Source of the DNA: Acidimicrobiia bacterium
Lineage (GTDB): Bacteria > Actinomycetota > Acidimicrobiia > Spongiisociales > ZC4RG35
DNA length: 44,476 bases
Reading direction: 5' to 3'
Assembly: GCA_025937235.1 (NCBI GenBank)
Contig: JAICRU010000017.1
Location: forward strand, 1 to 44,476
The translations under genes and the position numbers were made by a program. The notes under the pieces were generated by a model. The model was not told where the DNA came from and did not search any database. It worked only from the letters and a program-made list of their open reading frames with translations. Of the stretch, positions 15,983 to 26,086 are shown in pieces; the stretch's first letter is position 1, and every line of letters starts with the position of its first letter.

Positions 15983-16740
15983 CGCCCCTCCGGGGAGCCG
16001 GAGGCGAGCAGATCGCGAATCTCGCCCGGGGAGAGGCGACGTGACTCACCCGGTTTGAGGGATCGATCCGAGATCGGCCCGATTGCGGTTCGCACCAGAC
16101 GCCGCACCGGATACTGGAGGGCTTCGAACATGCGTCGGACCTCACGGTTACGGCCCTCCCCCAGGCTCAGTTCGATCAGGGTCAATTCCCTTGGCCTCCC
16201 CACCACCCGGGTCGACGATCCCTCACGGCCCACCACACGCGCCGAGACGGCGCGGGCCGGGCCGTCGTCCAGATCCACCCCGTCGAGGAGCGAACGGATG
16301 TCCCTCTTACCCGGGCGGCCCTCGACCAGTGCGACATATGTCTTGAGGATCCCATATCTGGGATGGGTCACCCTGTTGGCGAGCTCGCCGTCGTTGGTCA
16401 GGAGAATGAGGCCCTCCGAGTCATAATCGAGACGGCCGACCGGATACAGACGCACGCTGCTGTCGACCAGGTCGACAACAGTCAGTCTGCCCTCGGGGTC
16501 GGCCGCCGACGAGATGACGCCGGATGGCTTGTACAGCAGGTGTGTCTCCAGATCGGGGTTGACCGGGATGGGCGCCCCGTCCAGCTCCACCGTCTGTGAT
16601 TCGACATCCACGCGGTCACCCAAGTTGGCGGTGGCGCCGTCGACACTGACCCGGCCCTGCCTGATCATGTCCTCGGCGGCACGTCGTGACATCAACCCGG
16701 CGGCGGCGATCGCTTTTTGGATGCGGATCGAATCCGCCAC
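15979..16740 (-). CDS. rluB: rRNA pseudouridine synthase, RsuA/RluB family
   Basis: A 253-aa enzyme converting a specific rRNA uridine to pseudouridine. An N-terminal S4 RNA-binding domain (about 5-50: RIQKAIAAAGLMSRRAAED) is followed by the catalytic domain. That domain carries YKPSGV and GRLDYDSEGLILLTNDG, with D105 the catalytic aspartate, then EGRNREVRRMFEAL and VRRLVRTAIGPI. Length matches RluB/RsuA. The target (23S for RluB, 16S for RsuA) is inferred from family and context only. The start is GTG, five bases after the scpB stop; the stop overlaps the aroA start. Confidence 0.94.
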   Translation of the reverse strand: MADSIRIQKAIAAAGLMSRRAAEDMIRQGRVSVDGATANLGDRVDVESQTVELDGAPIPVNPDLETHLLYKPSGVISSAADPEGRLTVVDLVDSSVRLYPVGRLDYDSEGLILLTNDGELANRVTHPRYGILKTYVALVEGRPGKRDIRSLLDGVDLDDGPARAVSARVVGREGSSTRVVGRPRELTLIELSLGEGRNREVRRMFEALQYPVRRLVRTAIGPISDRSLKPGESRRLSPGEIRDLLASGSPEGR

Positions 16741-16745
16741 AGCAA

Positions 16746-17306
16746 TCAGGGGTGCCCGGGGCGGAGAGTCTCCTCGAGCGCTTCCACGGTGTCAGGGGGC
16801 GGGATATGGTCGGCGAGAGGGGGCAGGCCGGCCAATGTCACGAGCCCCATCTTCTCCAAGAAGAGGTCGGTGGTCACATACACGGCCGGGTTGCCCGGGA
16901 TGCTGAGTCGCTCTCTCTCCTCCACCAGCCCCAGCCGCTCGAGGGTCCGAACGGCCGAGTCGGAGTCGACCCCCCGGATCTCGGTGATCTGGGTTCGGGC
17001 TACCGGTTGGCGATAGGCGATGACCGAGAGCGTCTCCAGGGCCGCGGGCGAGAGCTTGCGTGCCGTGGCCGAGGCAGAGAACCTCTCGAGGAACGGGTAC
17101 GCCTCGGGATGGCTGTACAACCTCCAGCCGCCCGCGACCTCTCGCAGCATCAGACCCGACTCGCGCTCGGCCAACTCCAGGCGTAGCTCGCTGAGGAGGT
17201 CTTCCACCCGCCCTTTGGGCAGCTCCAGGACCTCGGCCAGCTCGCCCAAGGGCACGGGAGCCTCCGTCACGAAGAGGACGGCCTCGAGGGCAGCCAGGTC
17301 CCTCAA
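16746..17306 (-). CDS. scpB: segregation and condensation protein B
   Basis: About 186 residues; a winged-helix kleisin partner that binds ScpA in the SMC condensin complex for chromosome segregation. The hallmark LSVIAYRQPVARTQITEIRG lies in the second winged helix. The first half, beginning DLAALEAVLFVTEAPV, is typical. The ORF is open to 17462, but the upstream part is antisense-like sequence inside scpA. TTG 17306 is chosen because it overlaps the scpA stop (TTGA) and has GGAG at an eight-base spacing. GTG 17315 would add three residues. The C-terminal tail after GLVTLAGLPP is Pro-rich and unconserved. Confidence 0.93.
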   Translation of the reverse strand: MRDLAALEAVLFVTEAPVPLGELAEVLELPKGRVEDLLSELRLELAERESGLMLREVAGGWRLYSHPEAYPFLERFSASATARKLSPAALETLSVIAYRQPVARTQITEIRGVDSDSAVRTLERLGLVEERERLSIPGNPAVYVTTDLFLEKMGLVTLAGLPPLADHIPPPDTVEALEETLRPGHP

Positions 17307-18064
17307 GATGCCCACTCCGAACTGAAGGCGGCGCTGGGGTCGCCCCTGTGGGCGACGATGATGTCGGCGAGCCAGTCCTCCTGTGACACGGTGATCAGCC
17401 CCCACCGTGCCAGCTCGAGCAGGGCCAGGAAATAGGCGGCGACCTCCACCGGCCGGGAGCAATGGGCGGTTAGATCCCCGAATGTGGCCATGCTCAGATC
17501 GGACACCCGGGCGCGGAGCTCGTCGATCGCTGCTTCGACCGAGGGCAGATCGAGGTCCAGATGGTCCAGATCGGGTTCAGCCCCCTGGCGCGAGAAGACC
17601 CGGTGAGCCATGGCCGCCATCTCTTCCATGCCGATTGGGATGGCCAGGTCCTGGGGTCGGGGGGAAATCACCTGATCCAACCCGCTGACCCTCGGGACGA
17701 AGCGATTCGTGTCCTGGATCCGGCGTTGCAGAACAGCGGCAACGTCCTTGAAGGTGACACACACCAGCAACCGCGAGAGCAGACGATCTCGCTCCTCCAT
17801 CAGGGTCAACTCCTCGTCCAGTTCGAGATCACCACGACCGGGGAGCAGGGATTGAGCCTTGAGCTGGATGAGCGTGGCCGCGATCATGAGGAACTCAGAG
17901 GTCACCTCCAGGTCGAGATCCTTCATCTCTTCGAGAAAGGAGAGATACTCGCCCACGACGTCGGTCAGACCCACTGCAGTGACCTCCACCTGATGCTTGG
18001 TGATCAACTGGAGGAGGAGGTCGAGTGGGCCCTCGAACACTGTTGTCTTGACGTGGAAGGTCAT
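17303..18064 (-). CDS. scpA: segregation and condensation protein A
   Basis: A 253-aa kleisin that bridges SMC heads. The N-terminal motif FEGPLDLLLQLI and the following helical segment (DLDLEVTSEFLMIAATLIQL, then KAQSLLPG) bind the SMC neck. The C-terminal winged helix contains VAAYFLALLELARWGLI. ATG 18064 is chosen because it begins the conserved domain; the frame is open further upstream with Arg/Ser-rich shadow residues. It starts 13 bases after the HD-domain gene and is coupled to scpB by a TTGA overlap. An SMC gene is not in the window. Confidence 0.95.
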   Translation of the reverse strand: MTFHVKTTVFEGPLDLLLQLITKHQVEVTAVGLTDVVGEYLSFLEEMKDLDLEVTSEFLMIAATLIQLKAQSLLPGRGDLELDEELTLMEERDRLLSRLLVCVTFKDVAAVLQRRIQDTNRFVPRVSGLDQVISPRPQDLAIPIGMEEMAAMAHRVFSRQGAEPDLDHLDLDLPSVEAAIDELRARVSDLSMATFGDLTAHCSRPVEVAAYFLALLELARWGLITVSQEDWLADIIVAHRGDPSAAFSSEWAS

Positions 18065-18077
18065 CGGCGTGCTCAGG

Positions 18078-18584
18078 TTATTCCACCGCCCTCTTTCGCT
18101 CGGTCTTTGCCGGCTGGTCCGCGAGCTGGAGCGCCTCCCACGTTCGCTCCGGGATCGCCGGAGGACGATCACCGTGATGATGGCGAGCGAACTCGACCAC
18201 CAACGGCTCCGACCCGAGGGCGGCCAACTCAGTCGCTCCGGTGAGGCCGTGATCCCTGTACAACCGCCACCGCTTGGTCAGTGGAAGCCTCGTCTTTATC
18301 GCCAGCGAGGCGATGCTGCGTCCGACCACCCCTAGACGCGCATGGCGCTTTCCGATGTCGTGGAGCAGGGCCGCCCTCATCCCGGTTGGGCCGAGGCCGG
18401 CGTCGCGAGCCACCAGGGCGGCCTGGTATCCGTGACGCTGATCAGGTGTCGTCTGCGAGAAGAACAACCATGCTTGCGCCGGGCCCAGCCAGGACTCGAC
18501 CTCCAGGACCTCCTCCGAACGCAGCGGTTGTGCGTAGAGAACCTCGAAGAACCGCGAGGTGAGATGGCCCAGTGACCCGGGCAC
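18078..18584 (-). CDS. HD-domain protein, predicted phosphohydrolase
   Basis: A 168-aa protein with the HD metal-dependent hydrolase pattern: H51 (DQRHGYQAALVA), H75-D76 (LLHDIGKRHARLG) and the late histidine cluster ARHHHGDRPP. The spacing resembles small single-domain HDIG proteins that cleave nucleotides or phosphoesters. The real substrate is unknown. It lies three bases after the dksA-like gene and 13 bases before scpA, so it is part of the same operon. The start is GTG. A role in nucleotide signalling is a guess from family alone. Confidence 0.8.
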   Translation of the reverse strand: MPGSLGHLTSRFFEVLYAQPLRSEEVLEVESWLGPAQAWLFFSQTTPDQRHGYQAALVARDAGLGPTGMRAALLHDIGKRHARLGVVGRSIASLAIKTRLPLTKRWRLYRDHGLTGATELAALGSEPLVVEFARHHHGDRPPAIPERTWEALQLADQPAKTERKRAVE

Positions 18585-18587
18585 GCG

Positions 18588-18944
18588 CTAGCGGCCCGCG
18601 GCCTTTGTCTTGCAGTCGATGCAACGGATCGATTCGGGTCGCGCCTCGAGACGAGCCGACGAGATCTCCTTGCCACAGTCCTCACAGATCCCGTAGGTTC
18701 CGGATGCCACCTTCGCCAGGGCACGATCGACGTTCTCGAGCTGGGCCTTCAAGGTTTCGACCACCCCGAGGACCTCCGTCCTCTCGGCGGTCACCGCGGC
18801 CGCATCGGCAAAGCTCCCGCCGAAGTCGATGTCGGCGTTCAGGTCACCCGATTCGGCCGCTCCGAGGTCGGCCAGCTGGTGAACGAGATGCTCGCGCTGG
18901 TCACGAAGGGCCTTCTCGGCACCGGCGATGTCGAACGTTGTCAT
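18588..18944 (-). CDS. DksA/TraR-type zinc-finger protein
   Basis: A 118-aa protein with the C4 zinc finger of the DksA/TraR family: C87, C90, C108 and C111 (YGICEDCGKEI and SIRCIDCKTK). A long helical N-terminal part could form the coiled coil that inserts into the RNA polymerase secondary channel. The usual acidic pair at the coiled-coil tip is not obvious by eye, so true DksA-like transcription control is uncertain. The start ATG overlaps the xerD stop (ATGA). DksA-like proteins in actinobacteria are commonly shorter and less studied than the E. coli protein. Confidence 0.88.
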   Translation of the reverse strand: MTTFDIAGAEKALRDQREHLVHQLADLGAAESGDLNADIDFGGSFADAAAVTAERTEVLGVVETLKAQLENVDRALAKVASGTYGICEDCGKEISSARLEARPESIRCIDCKTKAAGR

Positions 18945-19837
18945 TTACTCCTCGGGTGGGCCTGGACGTAGATCTCGACGAGATGGACAGGACTGACCTT
19001 CGTGTAGATCTGGGTTGTCGAGATCGTAGCGTGACCCAGGATCTCTTGTACGGTCCGCAGGTCGGCCCCGGCCTCGACCATGTGTGTGGCTGCCGAGTGT
19101 CGCAGTACATGAGGTGACACTTCGTCTCCTTCGATCCCGGCACGTCGGGCGTTGGCCTTGACGACGTCGAAGGCGCCCTGGCGGCTGAGACGGCGACCCC
19201 TGAGGTTCAGGAACACAGGGTCCCCCCTCTGTCCTCGCCTCACCAGTGAGAGCCGGTCCGGCAGCCATCTCGACAGCGCAGTGACCGCCTTCCCGCCGAT
19301 GGGGACCAGACGCTGTTTGGCGCCCTTCCCGGTCACCAGCACGACACGATCGTCGAGATCGAGATGGCCGAGATCGACGCCGACAGCCTCCGAGACGCGG
19401 GCGCCCGTGGCATAGAGGAACTCGAGAAGCGCGGAATCACGTCTCCCTTTGAGTGAGCCTGGGTCGGGCGCCTCGACCAGCGCTATCGCCTGGTCGACGG
19501 TGAGTGCCTTGGGGAAGGGCTCGGGCCGGCGTGGTGACTCGACCAGGAGGGTCGGGTCCGATTGACGCAGGCCCTCCACCACCATGAACCGGTGCAGCCC
19601 TCTGATCGCGGCGAGCTTGCGCCCGACCGTCGAAGAGGCCAGATCGGCAGACCTCAGATGCGTCACATAGCGCTCGACGGAGACCTGGTCGGGCTCTGCT
19701 CCCTCCAGGTACGCCAGGTATTGACTCAGGTCTCGCCGGTAGGCCTGGATCGTGTTGGCGGAGAGCCCCCGCTCGACGTCGAGGGCGAGGAGGTATTCGT
19801 CGACGCCCTCGGACAGGGTCGGGCGGGCCGGGCTCAA
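18941..19837 (-). CDS. xerD: site-specific tyrosine recombinase XerD
   Basis: A 298-aa recombinase resolving chromosome dimers at dif. The N-terminal SAM-like core-binding domain spans about 8-95. The catalytic domain has all six residues: R147 (ATGARVSE), K171 (TGKGAKQR), H243 and R246 (SPHVLRHSAATH), H269 (LGHATISTTQ) and Y278 (IYTK). Length is exactly that of housekeeping XerC/D, and the position beside ald and scpA matches actinobacterial xerD rather than a mobile integrase. The start is TTG overlapping the ald stop (TTGA); the stop overlaps the dksA-like start (ATGA). Confidence 0.95.
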   Translation of the reverse strand: MSPARPTLSEGVDEYLLALDVERGLSANTIQAYRRDLSQYLAYLEGAEPDQVSVERYVTHLRSADLASSTVGRKLAAIRGLHRFMVVEGLRQSDPTLLVESPRRPEPFPKALTVDQAIALVEAPDPGSLKGRRDSALLEFLYATGARVSEAVGVDLGHLDLDDRVVLVTGKGAKQRLVPIGGKAVTALSRWLPDRLSLVRRGQRGDPVFLNLRGRRLSRQGAFDVVKANARRAGIEGDEVSPHVLRHSAATHMVEAGADLRTVQEILGHATISTTQIYTKVSPVHLVEIYVQAHPRSK

Positions 19838-20955
19838 ACCGAGGCGAGCGCCTCACGTGGCGGGACATGAGCAACCCCGAGGCTCTCGGCGACGGCTGGG
19901 TGACACACCGCCTCGCCCACGACATTGATACCGGCGACGAGCTCGGGGTGTGCTTCCAGGGCACCGGTGACACCGTGATCGGCCAGACTCACCGCGTATC
20001 GCAGGGTGGCGTTGGTGAGGGCGTAAGTCGAGGTGTGTGGGACTGCGCCAGGGATGTTGCCCACCGCGTAGTGGACTACGTCGTGGACCTGATAGACGGG
20101 GTCGGTGTGGGTGGTCTCACGCGAGGTGGCGAAGCAGCCGCCCTGATCGATGGCGACGTCAACGAGGACGGCGCCCCGCTTCATGGCCCTGACCATGTCC
20201 TCCGTCACCAGCTTCGGTGCCGAAGCCCCGGGCACGAGCACTGTTCCGATGACGAGATCAGCGTCGAGCACCTCCTGTTCGAGGGTCAACCGGTTGGAAT
20301 GCAGCGTTCTGACCCGGCCCAGGTAGAGCGCATCCAGTGTGCGCAGCTTGCCGATGTCTGTGTCGAGCACGGCGACATCGGACTGCATGCCGACCGCGAT
20401 CACTGCAGCGTTCGACCCGGCGATGCCGCCTCCGATCACGACGACCTTTCCCGCCCTGACGCCGGTGACTCCACCGAGCAGCACGCCCCGACCCCCTTCA
20501 CCCTTGCCCAGGAAGTAGGCCCCCACTTGGGTGGCCATCCGGCCGGCGATCTCCGACATCGGGGCGAGCAGGGGAAGAGACCGGTCCGGGAGCTGCACCG
20601 TCTCATAGGCGATGGCTACAACGCCGGCTTCGCGCAGACCGGCGGCCAGCTTTGGATAGGCGGCGAGATGGAGATAGGTGAACAGGACCTGCCCGGGCCG
20701 GAGCATCTCGACCTCAGGCGGTTGCGGCTCTTTCACCTTGAGGATCAGGTCGGCCTCGCCAAACACGTCCTCGGGTGTTGGGACGGTGGTCCCCCCCTGA
20801 GCCTCGAACTCCTCGTCGGGGATCGACGAGCCTTCCCCGGCTCCCTTCTGGAGGAGCACCGTGTGGCCCCGCTCGGTCAGCTCGCGGGTACCCACCGGGG
20901 TGATCGCGACGCGATGCTCTTCGGTCTTCGTCTCCTTGGGGACACCCACGATCAA
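19834..20955 (-). CDS. ald: alanine dehydrogenase
   Basis: A 373-aa NAD-dependent enzyme interconverting L-alanine and pyruvate plus ammonia. Substrate residues R15 (EHRVAITP), K75 (KVKEP) and H96 (YLHLA) are present. The Rossmann motif GGGIAG is at 175-180, followed by VDVAIDQGGC and the NIPGAVPHTSTYAL segment typical of Ald. The start is TTG with GGGAGG about six bases upstream, the clearest Shine-Dalgarno site in this part. It is 64 bases after pyrG and is coupled to xerD. A related pyridine nucleotide transhydrogenase alpha subunit is excluded by length and motif content. Confidence 0.96.
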   Translation of the reverse strand: MIVGVPKETKTEEHRVAITPVGTRELTERGHTVLLQKGAGEGSSIPDEEFEAQGGTTVPTPEDVFGEADLILKVKEPQPPEVEMLRPGQVLFTYLHLAAYPKLAAGLREAGVVAIAYETVQLPDRSLPLLAPMSEIAGRMATQVGAYFLGKGEGGRGVLLGGVTGVRAGKVVVIGGGIAGSNAAVIAVGMQSDVAVLDTDIGKLRTLDALYLGRVRTLHSNRLTLEQEVLDADLVIGTVLVPGASAPKLVTEDMVRAMKRGAVLVDVAIDQGGCFATSRETTHTDPVYQVHDVVHYAVGNIPGAVPHTSTYALTNATLRYAVSLADHGVTGALEAHPELVAGINVVGEAVCHPAVAESLGVAHVPPREALASV

Positions 20956-21019
20956 GGCTGGACCTCCCTCGTTCCTGGCCTGATTCGTAGCAGGCTATCC
21001 GCCCCGGCCAGACGCTGCC

Positions 21020-22741
<1,722 letters not shown>

Positions 22742-22783
22742 GACGGAATGCCAATGTAGCACCGCTGACGCTCGGAGCCGGAA

Positions 22784-24375
22784 TCAACTCCGATGTGCTC
22801 CCTCGAGCAGCTCGGCGGCGGCGTCCCGGCCCCGCTCGCTGTCGGGAAGACCGGCCAGCATGCGTGACAGCTCGGTGAGCCGGCTCTCCCCGTCGACCAG
22901 ACGCACCTCTGCTCGGGGCCCCGCCCGCTCCACCACATAGTGCGTGGTGGCATAGGCCGCGACCTGCGGGAGATGGGTCACACAGAGCACCTGAGTGGCG
23001 ACGGCCAGGTCGGCGAGCTTGCGTCCAAGGGCAAGGGCGGTCGCACCCCCACGCCGGCATCGATCTCGTCGAACACGATCGTGCCTCCGGGCGTCTTGGT
23101 GGCTAGTCGCAATGCCAGCATCAACCGCGACAGCTCCCCGCCGGAAGCGACTTCCTCGATCGGCCCGGGCGCCAGCCGTTCGTCGGAGGCAAACGACAGG
23201 GTCACCCGATCGGCTCCCGACGGGCCTGGAGCCTGAGGCTGGATCTCGATGCTCAACAGGGCAGCTGGAAGCCCCAGCTCGGTGAGATGGGCCTTGGCCT
23301 CGTCTTCGATCCGGCCTGCAGCATCGCGGCGGGCCGAACTCAGATCGGCGCCGATGCCCGCCAAGTCAGCCTCGAGCCCGGCAACCACTCCGCCGATGGT
23401 CGAGGCTTGGGCCAGAAGGGACTCCAACTCCGAGACGCGCAGAGATGCGTCCTTCCCGAACTGGAGCACCTCATTCAGGGTGCGGCCGTATTTTCGCTTC
23501 AGATCGCCGAGAAGGGTCAGCCTCTCCTCCAGCTCGAGAAGAGCACGCGGGTCCTCCTCGACGGTCTCGGCGAGCAGGCGAACCATTCGATGTAGATCGT
23601 GAGCACGGGCATCGATCTCCTCCGCGACCTCCGACTGCTCGGAGAACGCCGGATCGATCCCAGCAAGCTTTCTGAGGGTGGACACCGCTTCCCCGCTGCC
23701 CGAGGTCACCCCATCCAGCTGACTCAGCACCGCAAACAGGTTCTCACGGATCGTTGCGGCGTTCCTCAGGCGGGCCCCGATCGATTCCATGCGCAGGTCG
23801 TCCCCTTTTGCCAGCCCGGCGGCGGCGATCTCTCCTGCCTGATGTCTGAGGAGATCGAGCTCACGCTCGAGGGCCATGCTGTCACCCCCCAGCCGACGCT
23901 GATCGCCGAGGGCATCCCGGTAGCGGCCCCATGTCTCCCGGTAGGACGCACGAGTCCGTTTACCTTCCGCATCGAGTCTGGCGTCGACGATCTCGAGAAT
24001 CGCCTGCGGCGATTTCAGCGCCAGCCGATCGTGCTGGCCGACGATGTCGACCAGGTTGCCGATCTTCTCCGCCAGTGTGGGTGCTGAGATGACATTTCCG
24101 TTCACATAGGCCCGGCTCTTCCCCTCCCGTGGCACCACCCTGGTCACACCTACCTCGTCATCGTCGTTGCCCAAGAGGCCTTCTGCGATCGCCTCCTGGG
24201 CGAACGGCCCGACCGAAGCAGTCTTCGCCTTCTCACCTCCGAGCAGACGCAATGCCCCGAGCAGCATCGTCTTTCCCGCCCCGGTCTCGCCGGTGACGAC
24301 CGTGAAGCCCCGGTCCGGGGCAATGGCGGCATCCTCCAGGACACCGAGATTTCTCACACGCAAGTGATGAAGCAT
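22784..24375 (-). pseudogene. recN: DNA repair protein RecN, interrupted by a one-base frameshift
   Basis: An SMC-like repair ATPase that acts at double-strand breaks. The frame from ATG 24375 encodes Walker A GETGAGKTML, a long coiled-coil middle, the signature SGGELSRLMLAL and Walker B TIVFDEIDAGVG. It then runs out of frame and stops at 22978. The missing C-terminus continues in another minus frame down to 22784 (ATALALGRKLADL, then VLCVTHLPQVAAYATTHYVVE). The switch falls in a run of five C (plus strand 23046-23050). One more base would restore GVGG-ATALAL and give a normal 530-aa RecN. This is either a sequencing error, a real mutation or, less likely, programmed slippage. The start shares one base with the nadK stop (TGATG). 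Confidence 0.9.
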
Positions 24376-25151
24376 CAGTCGAGACCGAACTTGTCTCTCA
24401 CCAGTCGGGTGAAGGACCGCTGCCCGAAGCGCACGAAGCGGACCGGGCGCTCACCTTGCTCGATCTCGACGGTGCGACCGGCGGTCAGATGACCCATGTC
24501 GATCTTGTCCACCGTCACCTTCACCGGACGGTCGCGCTGCACGACGATTGAGAGTTTGCTGGCAGCTGGGAGCACCAGTGTTCGGTCGAACAGTGAATGC
24601 GCCGCCACCGGCGTCAGGATCATCGCGTTGAGCACCGGGTCGACCAGCGGGCCCCGTGCAGAGAAGGAGTAGGCGGTGGAACCGGTGGGTGTGGCGACTA
24701 TCAGCCCGTCGGCCCGATAGGTGACGAAGCGCTCCCCGTCTACTGCCACGTCGAGGTGGATCAAGCGCTGGCTGTCGACCTTCTCCACCACGACGTCGTT
24801 AACACCCGTGGCCGTCTGGCCTGCCACGGTCGCCCTGATGGTCATCCGCTGTTCCGTTTGGTGGTCGCCCCGGATCAGACGCTCGAGCACCCATTCCAGG
24901 TCCTCAGGCTCGGCCACTGCAAGAAATCCCATGGTGCCGAGGTTGAACCCGAGCACGGGGACATCGTGGGTGAGGGCGCGCTGCACCGCGGCCAGGACAG
25001 TCCCGTCTCCACCAACAGCGACGACCAGGTCGGGCTTTTCACCTCGGTCTTCCACAACCTCACCCCCGACCGAGGCGATCGAAGCGCGCAGCTTCTCCGA
25101 GAACACCAGGGCGTTCTCGGGGCCCTGCCGCACCTCGAGAGCGAACTTCAT
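24375..25151 (-). CDS. nadK: NAD kinase
   Basis: A 258-aa kinase that phosphorylates NAD to NADP. The GGDGT motif is at 47-51, followed by LGFNLGTMGFLA, the NAD-contact segment NDVVVEK, and the glycine-rich TPTGSTAYSFSARGPL. It starts inside the tlyA stop (ATGA) and ends inside the recN start. The tlyA-nadK-recN order is the usual actinobacterial one. Length is slightly shorter than mycobacterial homologues but complete. Confidence 0.96.
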   Translation of the reverse strand: MKFALEVRQGPENALVFSEKLRASIASVGGEVVEDRGEKPDLVVAVGGDGTVLAAVQRALTHDVPVLGFNLGTMGFLAVAEPEDLEWVLERLIRGDHQTEQRMTIRATVAGQTATGVNDVVVEKVDSQRLIHLDVAVDGERFVTYRADGLIVATPTGSTAYSFSARGPLVDPVLNAMILTPVAAHSLFDRTLVLPAASKLSIVVQRDRPVKVTVDKIDMGHLTAGRTVEIEQGERPVRFVRFGQRSFTRLVRDKFGLD

Positions 25152-25915
25152 GCCGGCACCTCCAGGGCGACTCCGTGGTCGCCTTTGCGGAGCCAGAGTA
25201 GGTACTCGACGTTCCCGTCCCTGCCTTCGATGGGCGATCGGATGATCCCGCGGGAGCCGAGCCCGACTCGGCCCAGACAGTCGCTGACCTGTTTGACAGC
25301 GCTCTCTCTCGTCTCCTGACGGCGGACCACCCCACCGCTCCCGATCTCACCCTTGCCCGCCTCGAATTGCGGCTTGACCAGAACGATGAGATCGCCGCCC
25401 TCGGCGGCTGCGGCGGCCAGTGTTGCCGCAACCGCGCAAAGTGAGATGAACGAGAGATCGGCCACGACGATGGGGAAGGGTGCATTCTCCAACGTCCCGG
25501 TCTCGACAAGTCGGAAATTGGTGCGATCGAGCGGGATGACCCGTCGGTCAGAGCGAAGGCTCTCGTGCAATTGTGCCCTGCCCACGTCGAGAGCGGTCAC
25601 CGATCTCGCACCGCGCTCCAGCATCACCTCGGTGAAGCCGCCCGTCGAGGCGCCGACATCCAGCACGTCCTTGCCTTCCGGGTCCACGGGGAATGCATCG
25701 AGCGCAGCCAGCATCTTGTGAGCGCCACGTGACACCCAGCGCTTCTCATCCGACTGCAATTCGATCGGAGTGTCCGGGGAGACCAGCGAGGCCGGCTTTG
25801 GGGTGGGAATCCCGGCGACGAGGATCCTCGACTCGGTGATGAGCCGTTGTGCTTCGCTGCGGCTCCGGGCCAGCTCACGACGCACCAACTCGGCGTCGAG
25901 ACGACGTCTGCTCAG
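25148..25915 (-). CDS. tlyA: TlyA-family rRNA 2'-O-methyltransferase, probable CTG start
   Basis: A 255-aa enzyme that, in known members, methylates 16S and 23S rRNA ribose in ribosomes and affects capreomycin sensitivity. The N-terminal S4 domain reads RRRLDAELVRRELARSRSEA, then RGAHK at about 63-67. The Rossmann motif DVLDVGASTGG is at 83-93, with VVADLSFISL and VLVKPQFEAGK following. The first ATG/GTG/TTG in frame is TTG 25888, but that would remove the conserved RLDAEL segment. A CTG at 25915 has GGAG at a five-base spacing and overlaps the preceding stop as CTGA, exactly like the ATGA couplings elsewhere here. No ATG, GTG or TTG lies farther upstream in frame near this point. Confidence 0.93.
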   Translation of the reverse strand: MSRRRLDAELVRRELARSRSEAQRLITESRILVAGIPTPKPASLVSPDTPIELQSDEKRWVSRGAHKMLAALDAFPVDPEGKDVLDVGASTGGFTEVMLERGARSVTALDVGRAQLHESLRSDRRVIPLDRTNFRLVETGTLENAPFPIVVADLSFISLCAVAATLAAAAAEGGDLIVLVKPQFEAGKGEIGSGGVVRRQETRESAVKQVSDCLGRVGLGSRGIIRSPIEGRDGNVEYLLWLRKGDHGVALEVPA

Positions 25916-26055
25916 GTCGTCTCCGATTCCTCGAGGATCGATCCCAGCAGGTCGGCGAGCTCGGCAGCCGGCTCGGGCACCTCGGCCGGATCGAGCTCCT
26001 CGAGACGGGCTAGAACCGCTTCGAGCTTCTCCAGCTGCTCCTGAGTGATGTCCAT
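25912..26055 (-). CDS. 47-aa acidic protein coupled to tlyA
   Basis: A small ORF beginning MDITQEQLEKLEAVLARLEE and ending GSILEESETT. It is strongly acidic and predicted helical, with leucine-rich heptad-like spacing and a Pro-Glu break near residues 23-29 (PAEVPEP). No family is recognised with confidence. From memory, Mycobacterium tuberculosis has a similarly small ORF at the same place, between a HAD gene and tlyA. ATG 26055 has a GATAAT box six bases upstream, and its stop overlaps the proposed tlyA CTG start. It may be a partner of TlyA or a translational leader for it. Confidence 0.65.
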   Translation of the reverse strand: MDITQEQLEKLEAVLARLEELDPAEVPEPAAELADLLGSILEESETT

Positions 26056-26061
26056 CCTCGA

Positions 26062-26086
26062 ATTATCGCCCAATCGAATTGGCGAT
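26062..26086 (-). promoter_or_regulatory. candidate leaderless promoter with palindromic operator for the tlyA-nadK-recN operon
   Basis: On the minus strand GATAAT (26062-26067), five of six matches to the -10 consensus, lies six bases before ATG 26055. Immediately upstream CCAAT-TCG-ATTGG forms a palindrome that extends to a nine-pair hairpin with one bulge (26065-26086). It fills the 48-base gap after the UbiB-like gene. The hairpin could instead be a weak terminator. Confidence 0.45.

Noticed and set aside
17307-17462. Upstream extension of scpB
   Set aside because: It lies fully inside scpA in another frame and is Arg/Gly-rich; TTG 17306 has a Shine-Dalgarno site and a stop overlap.
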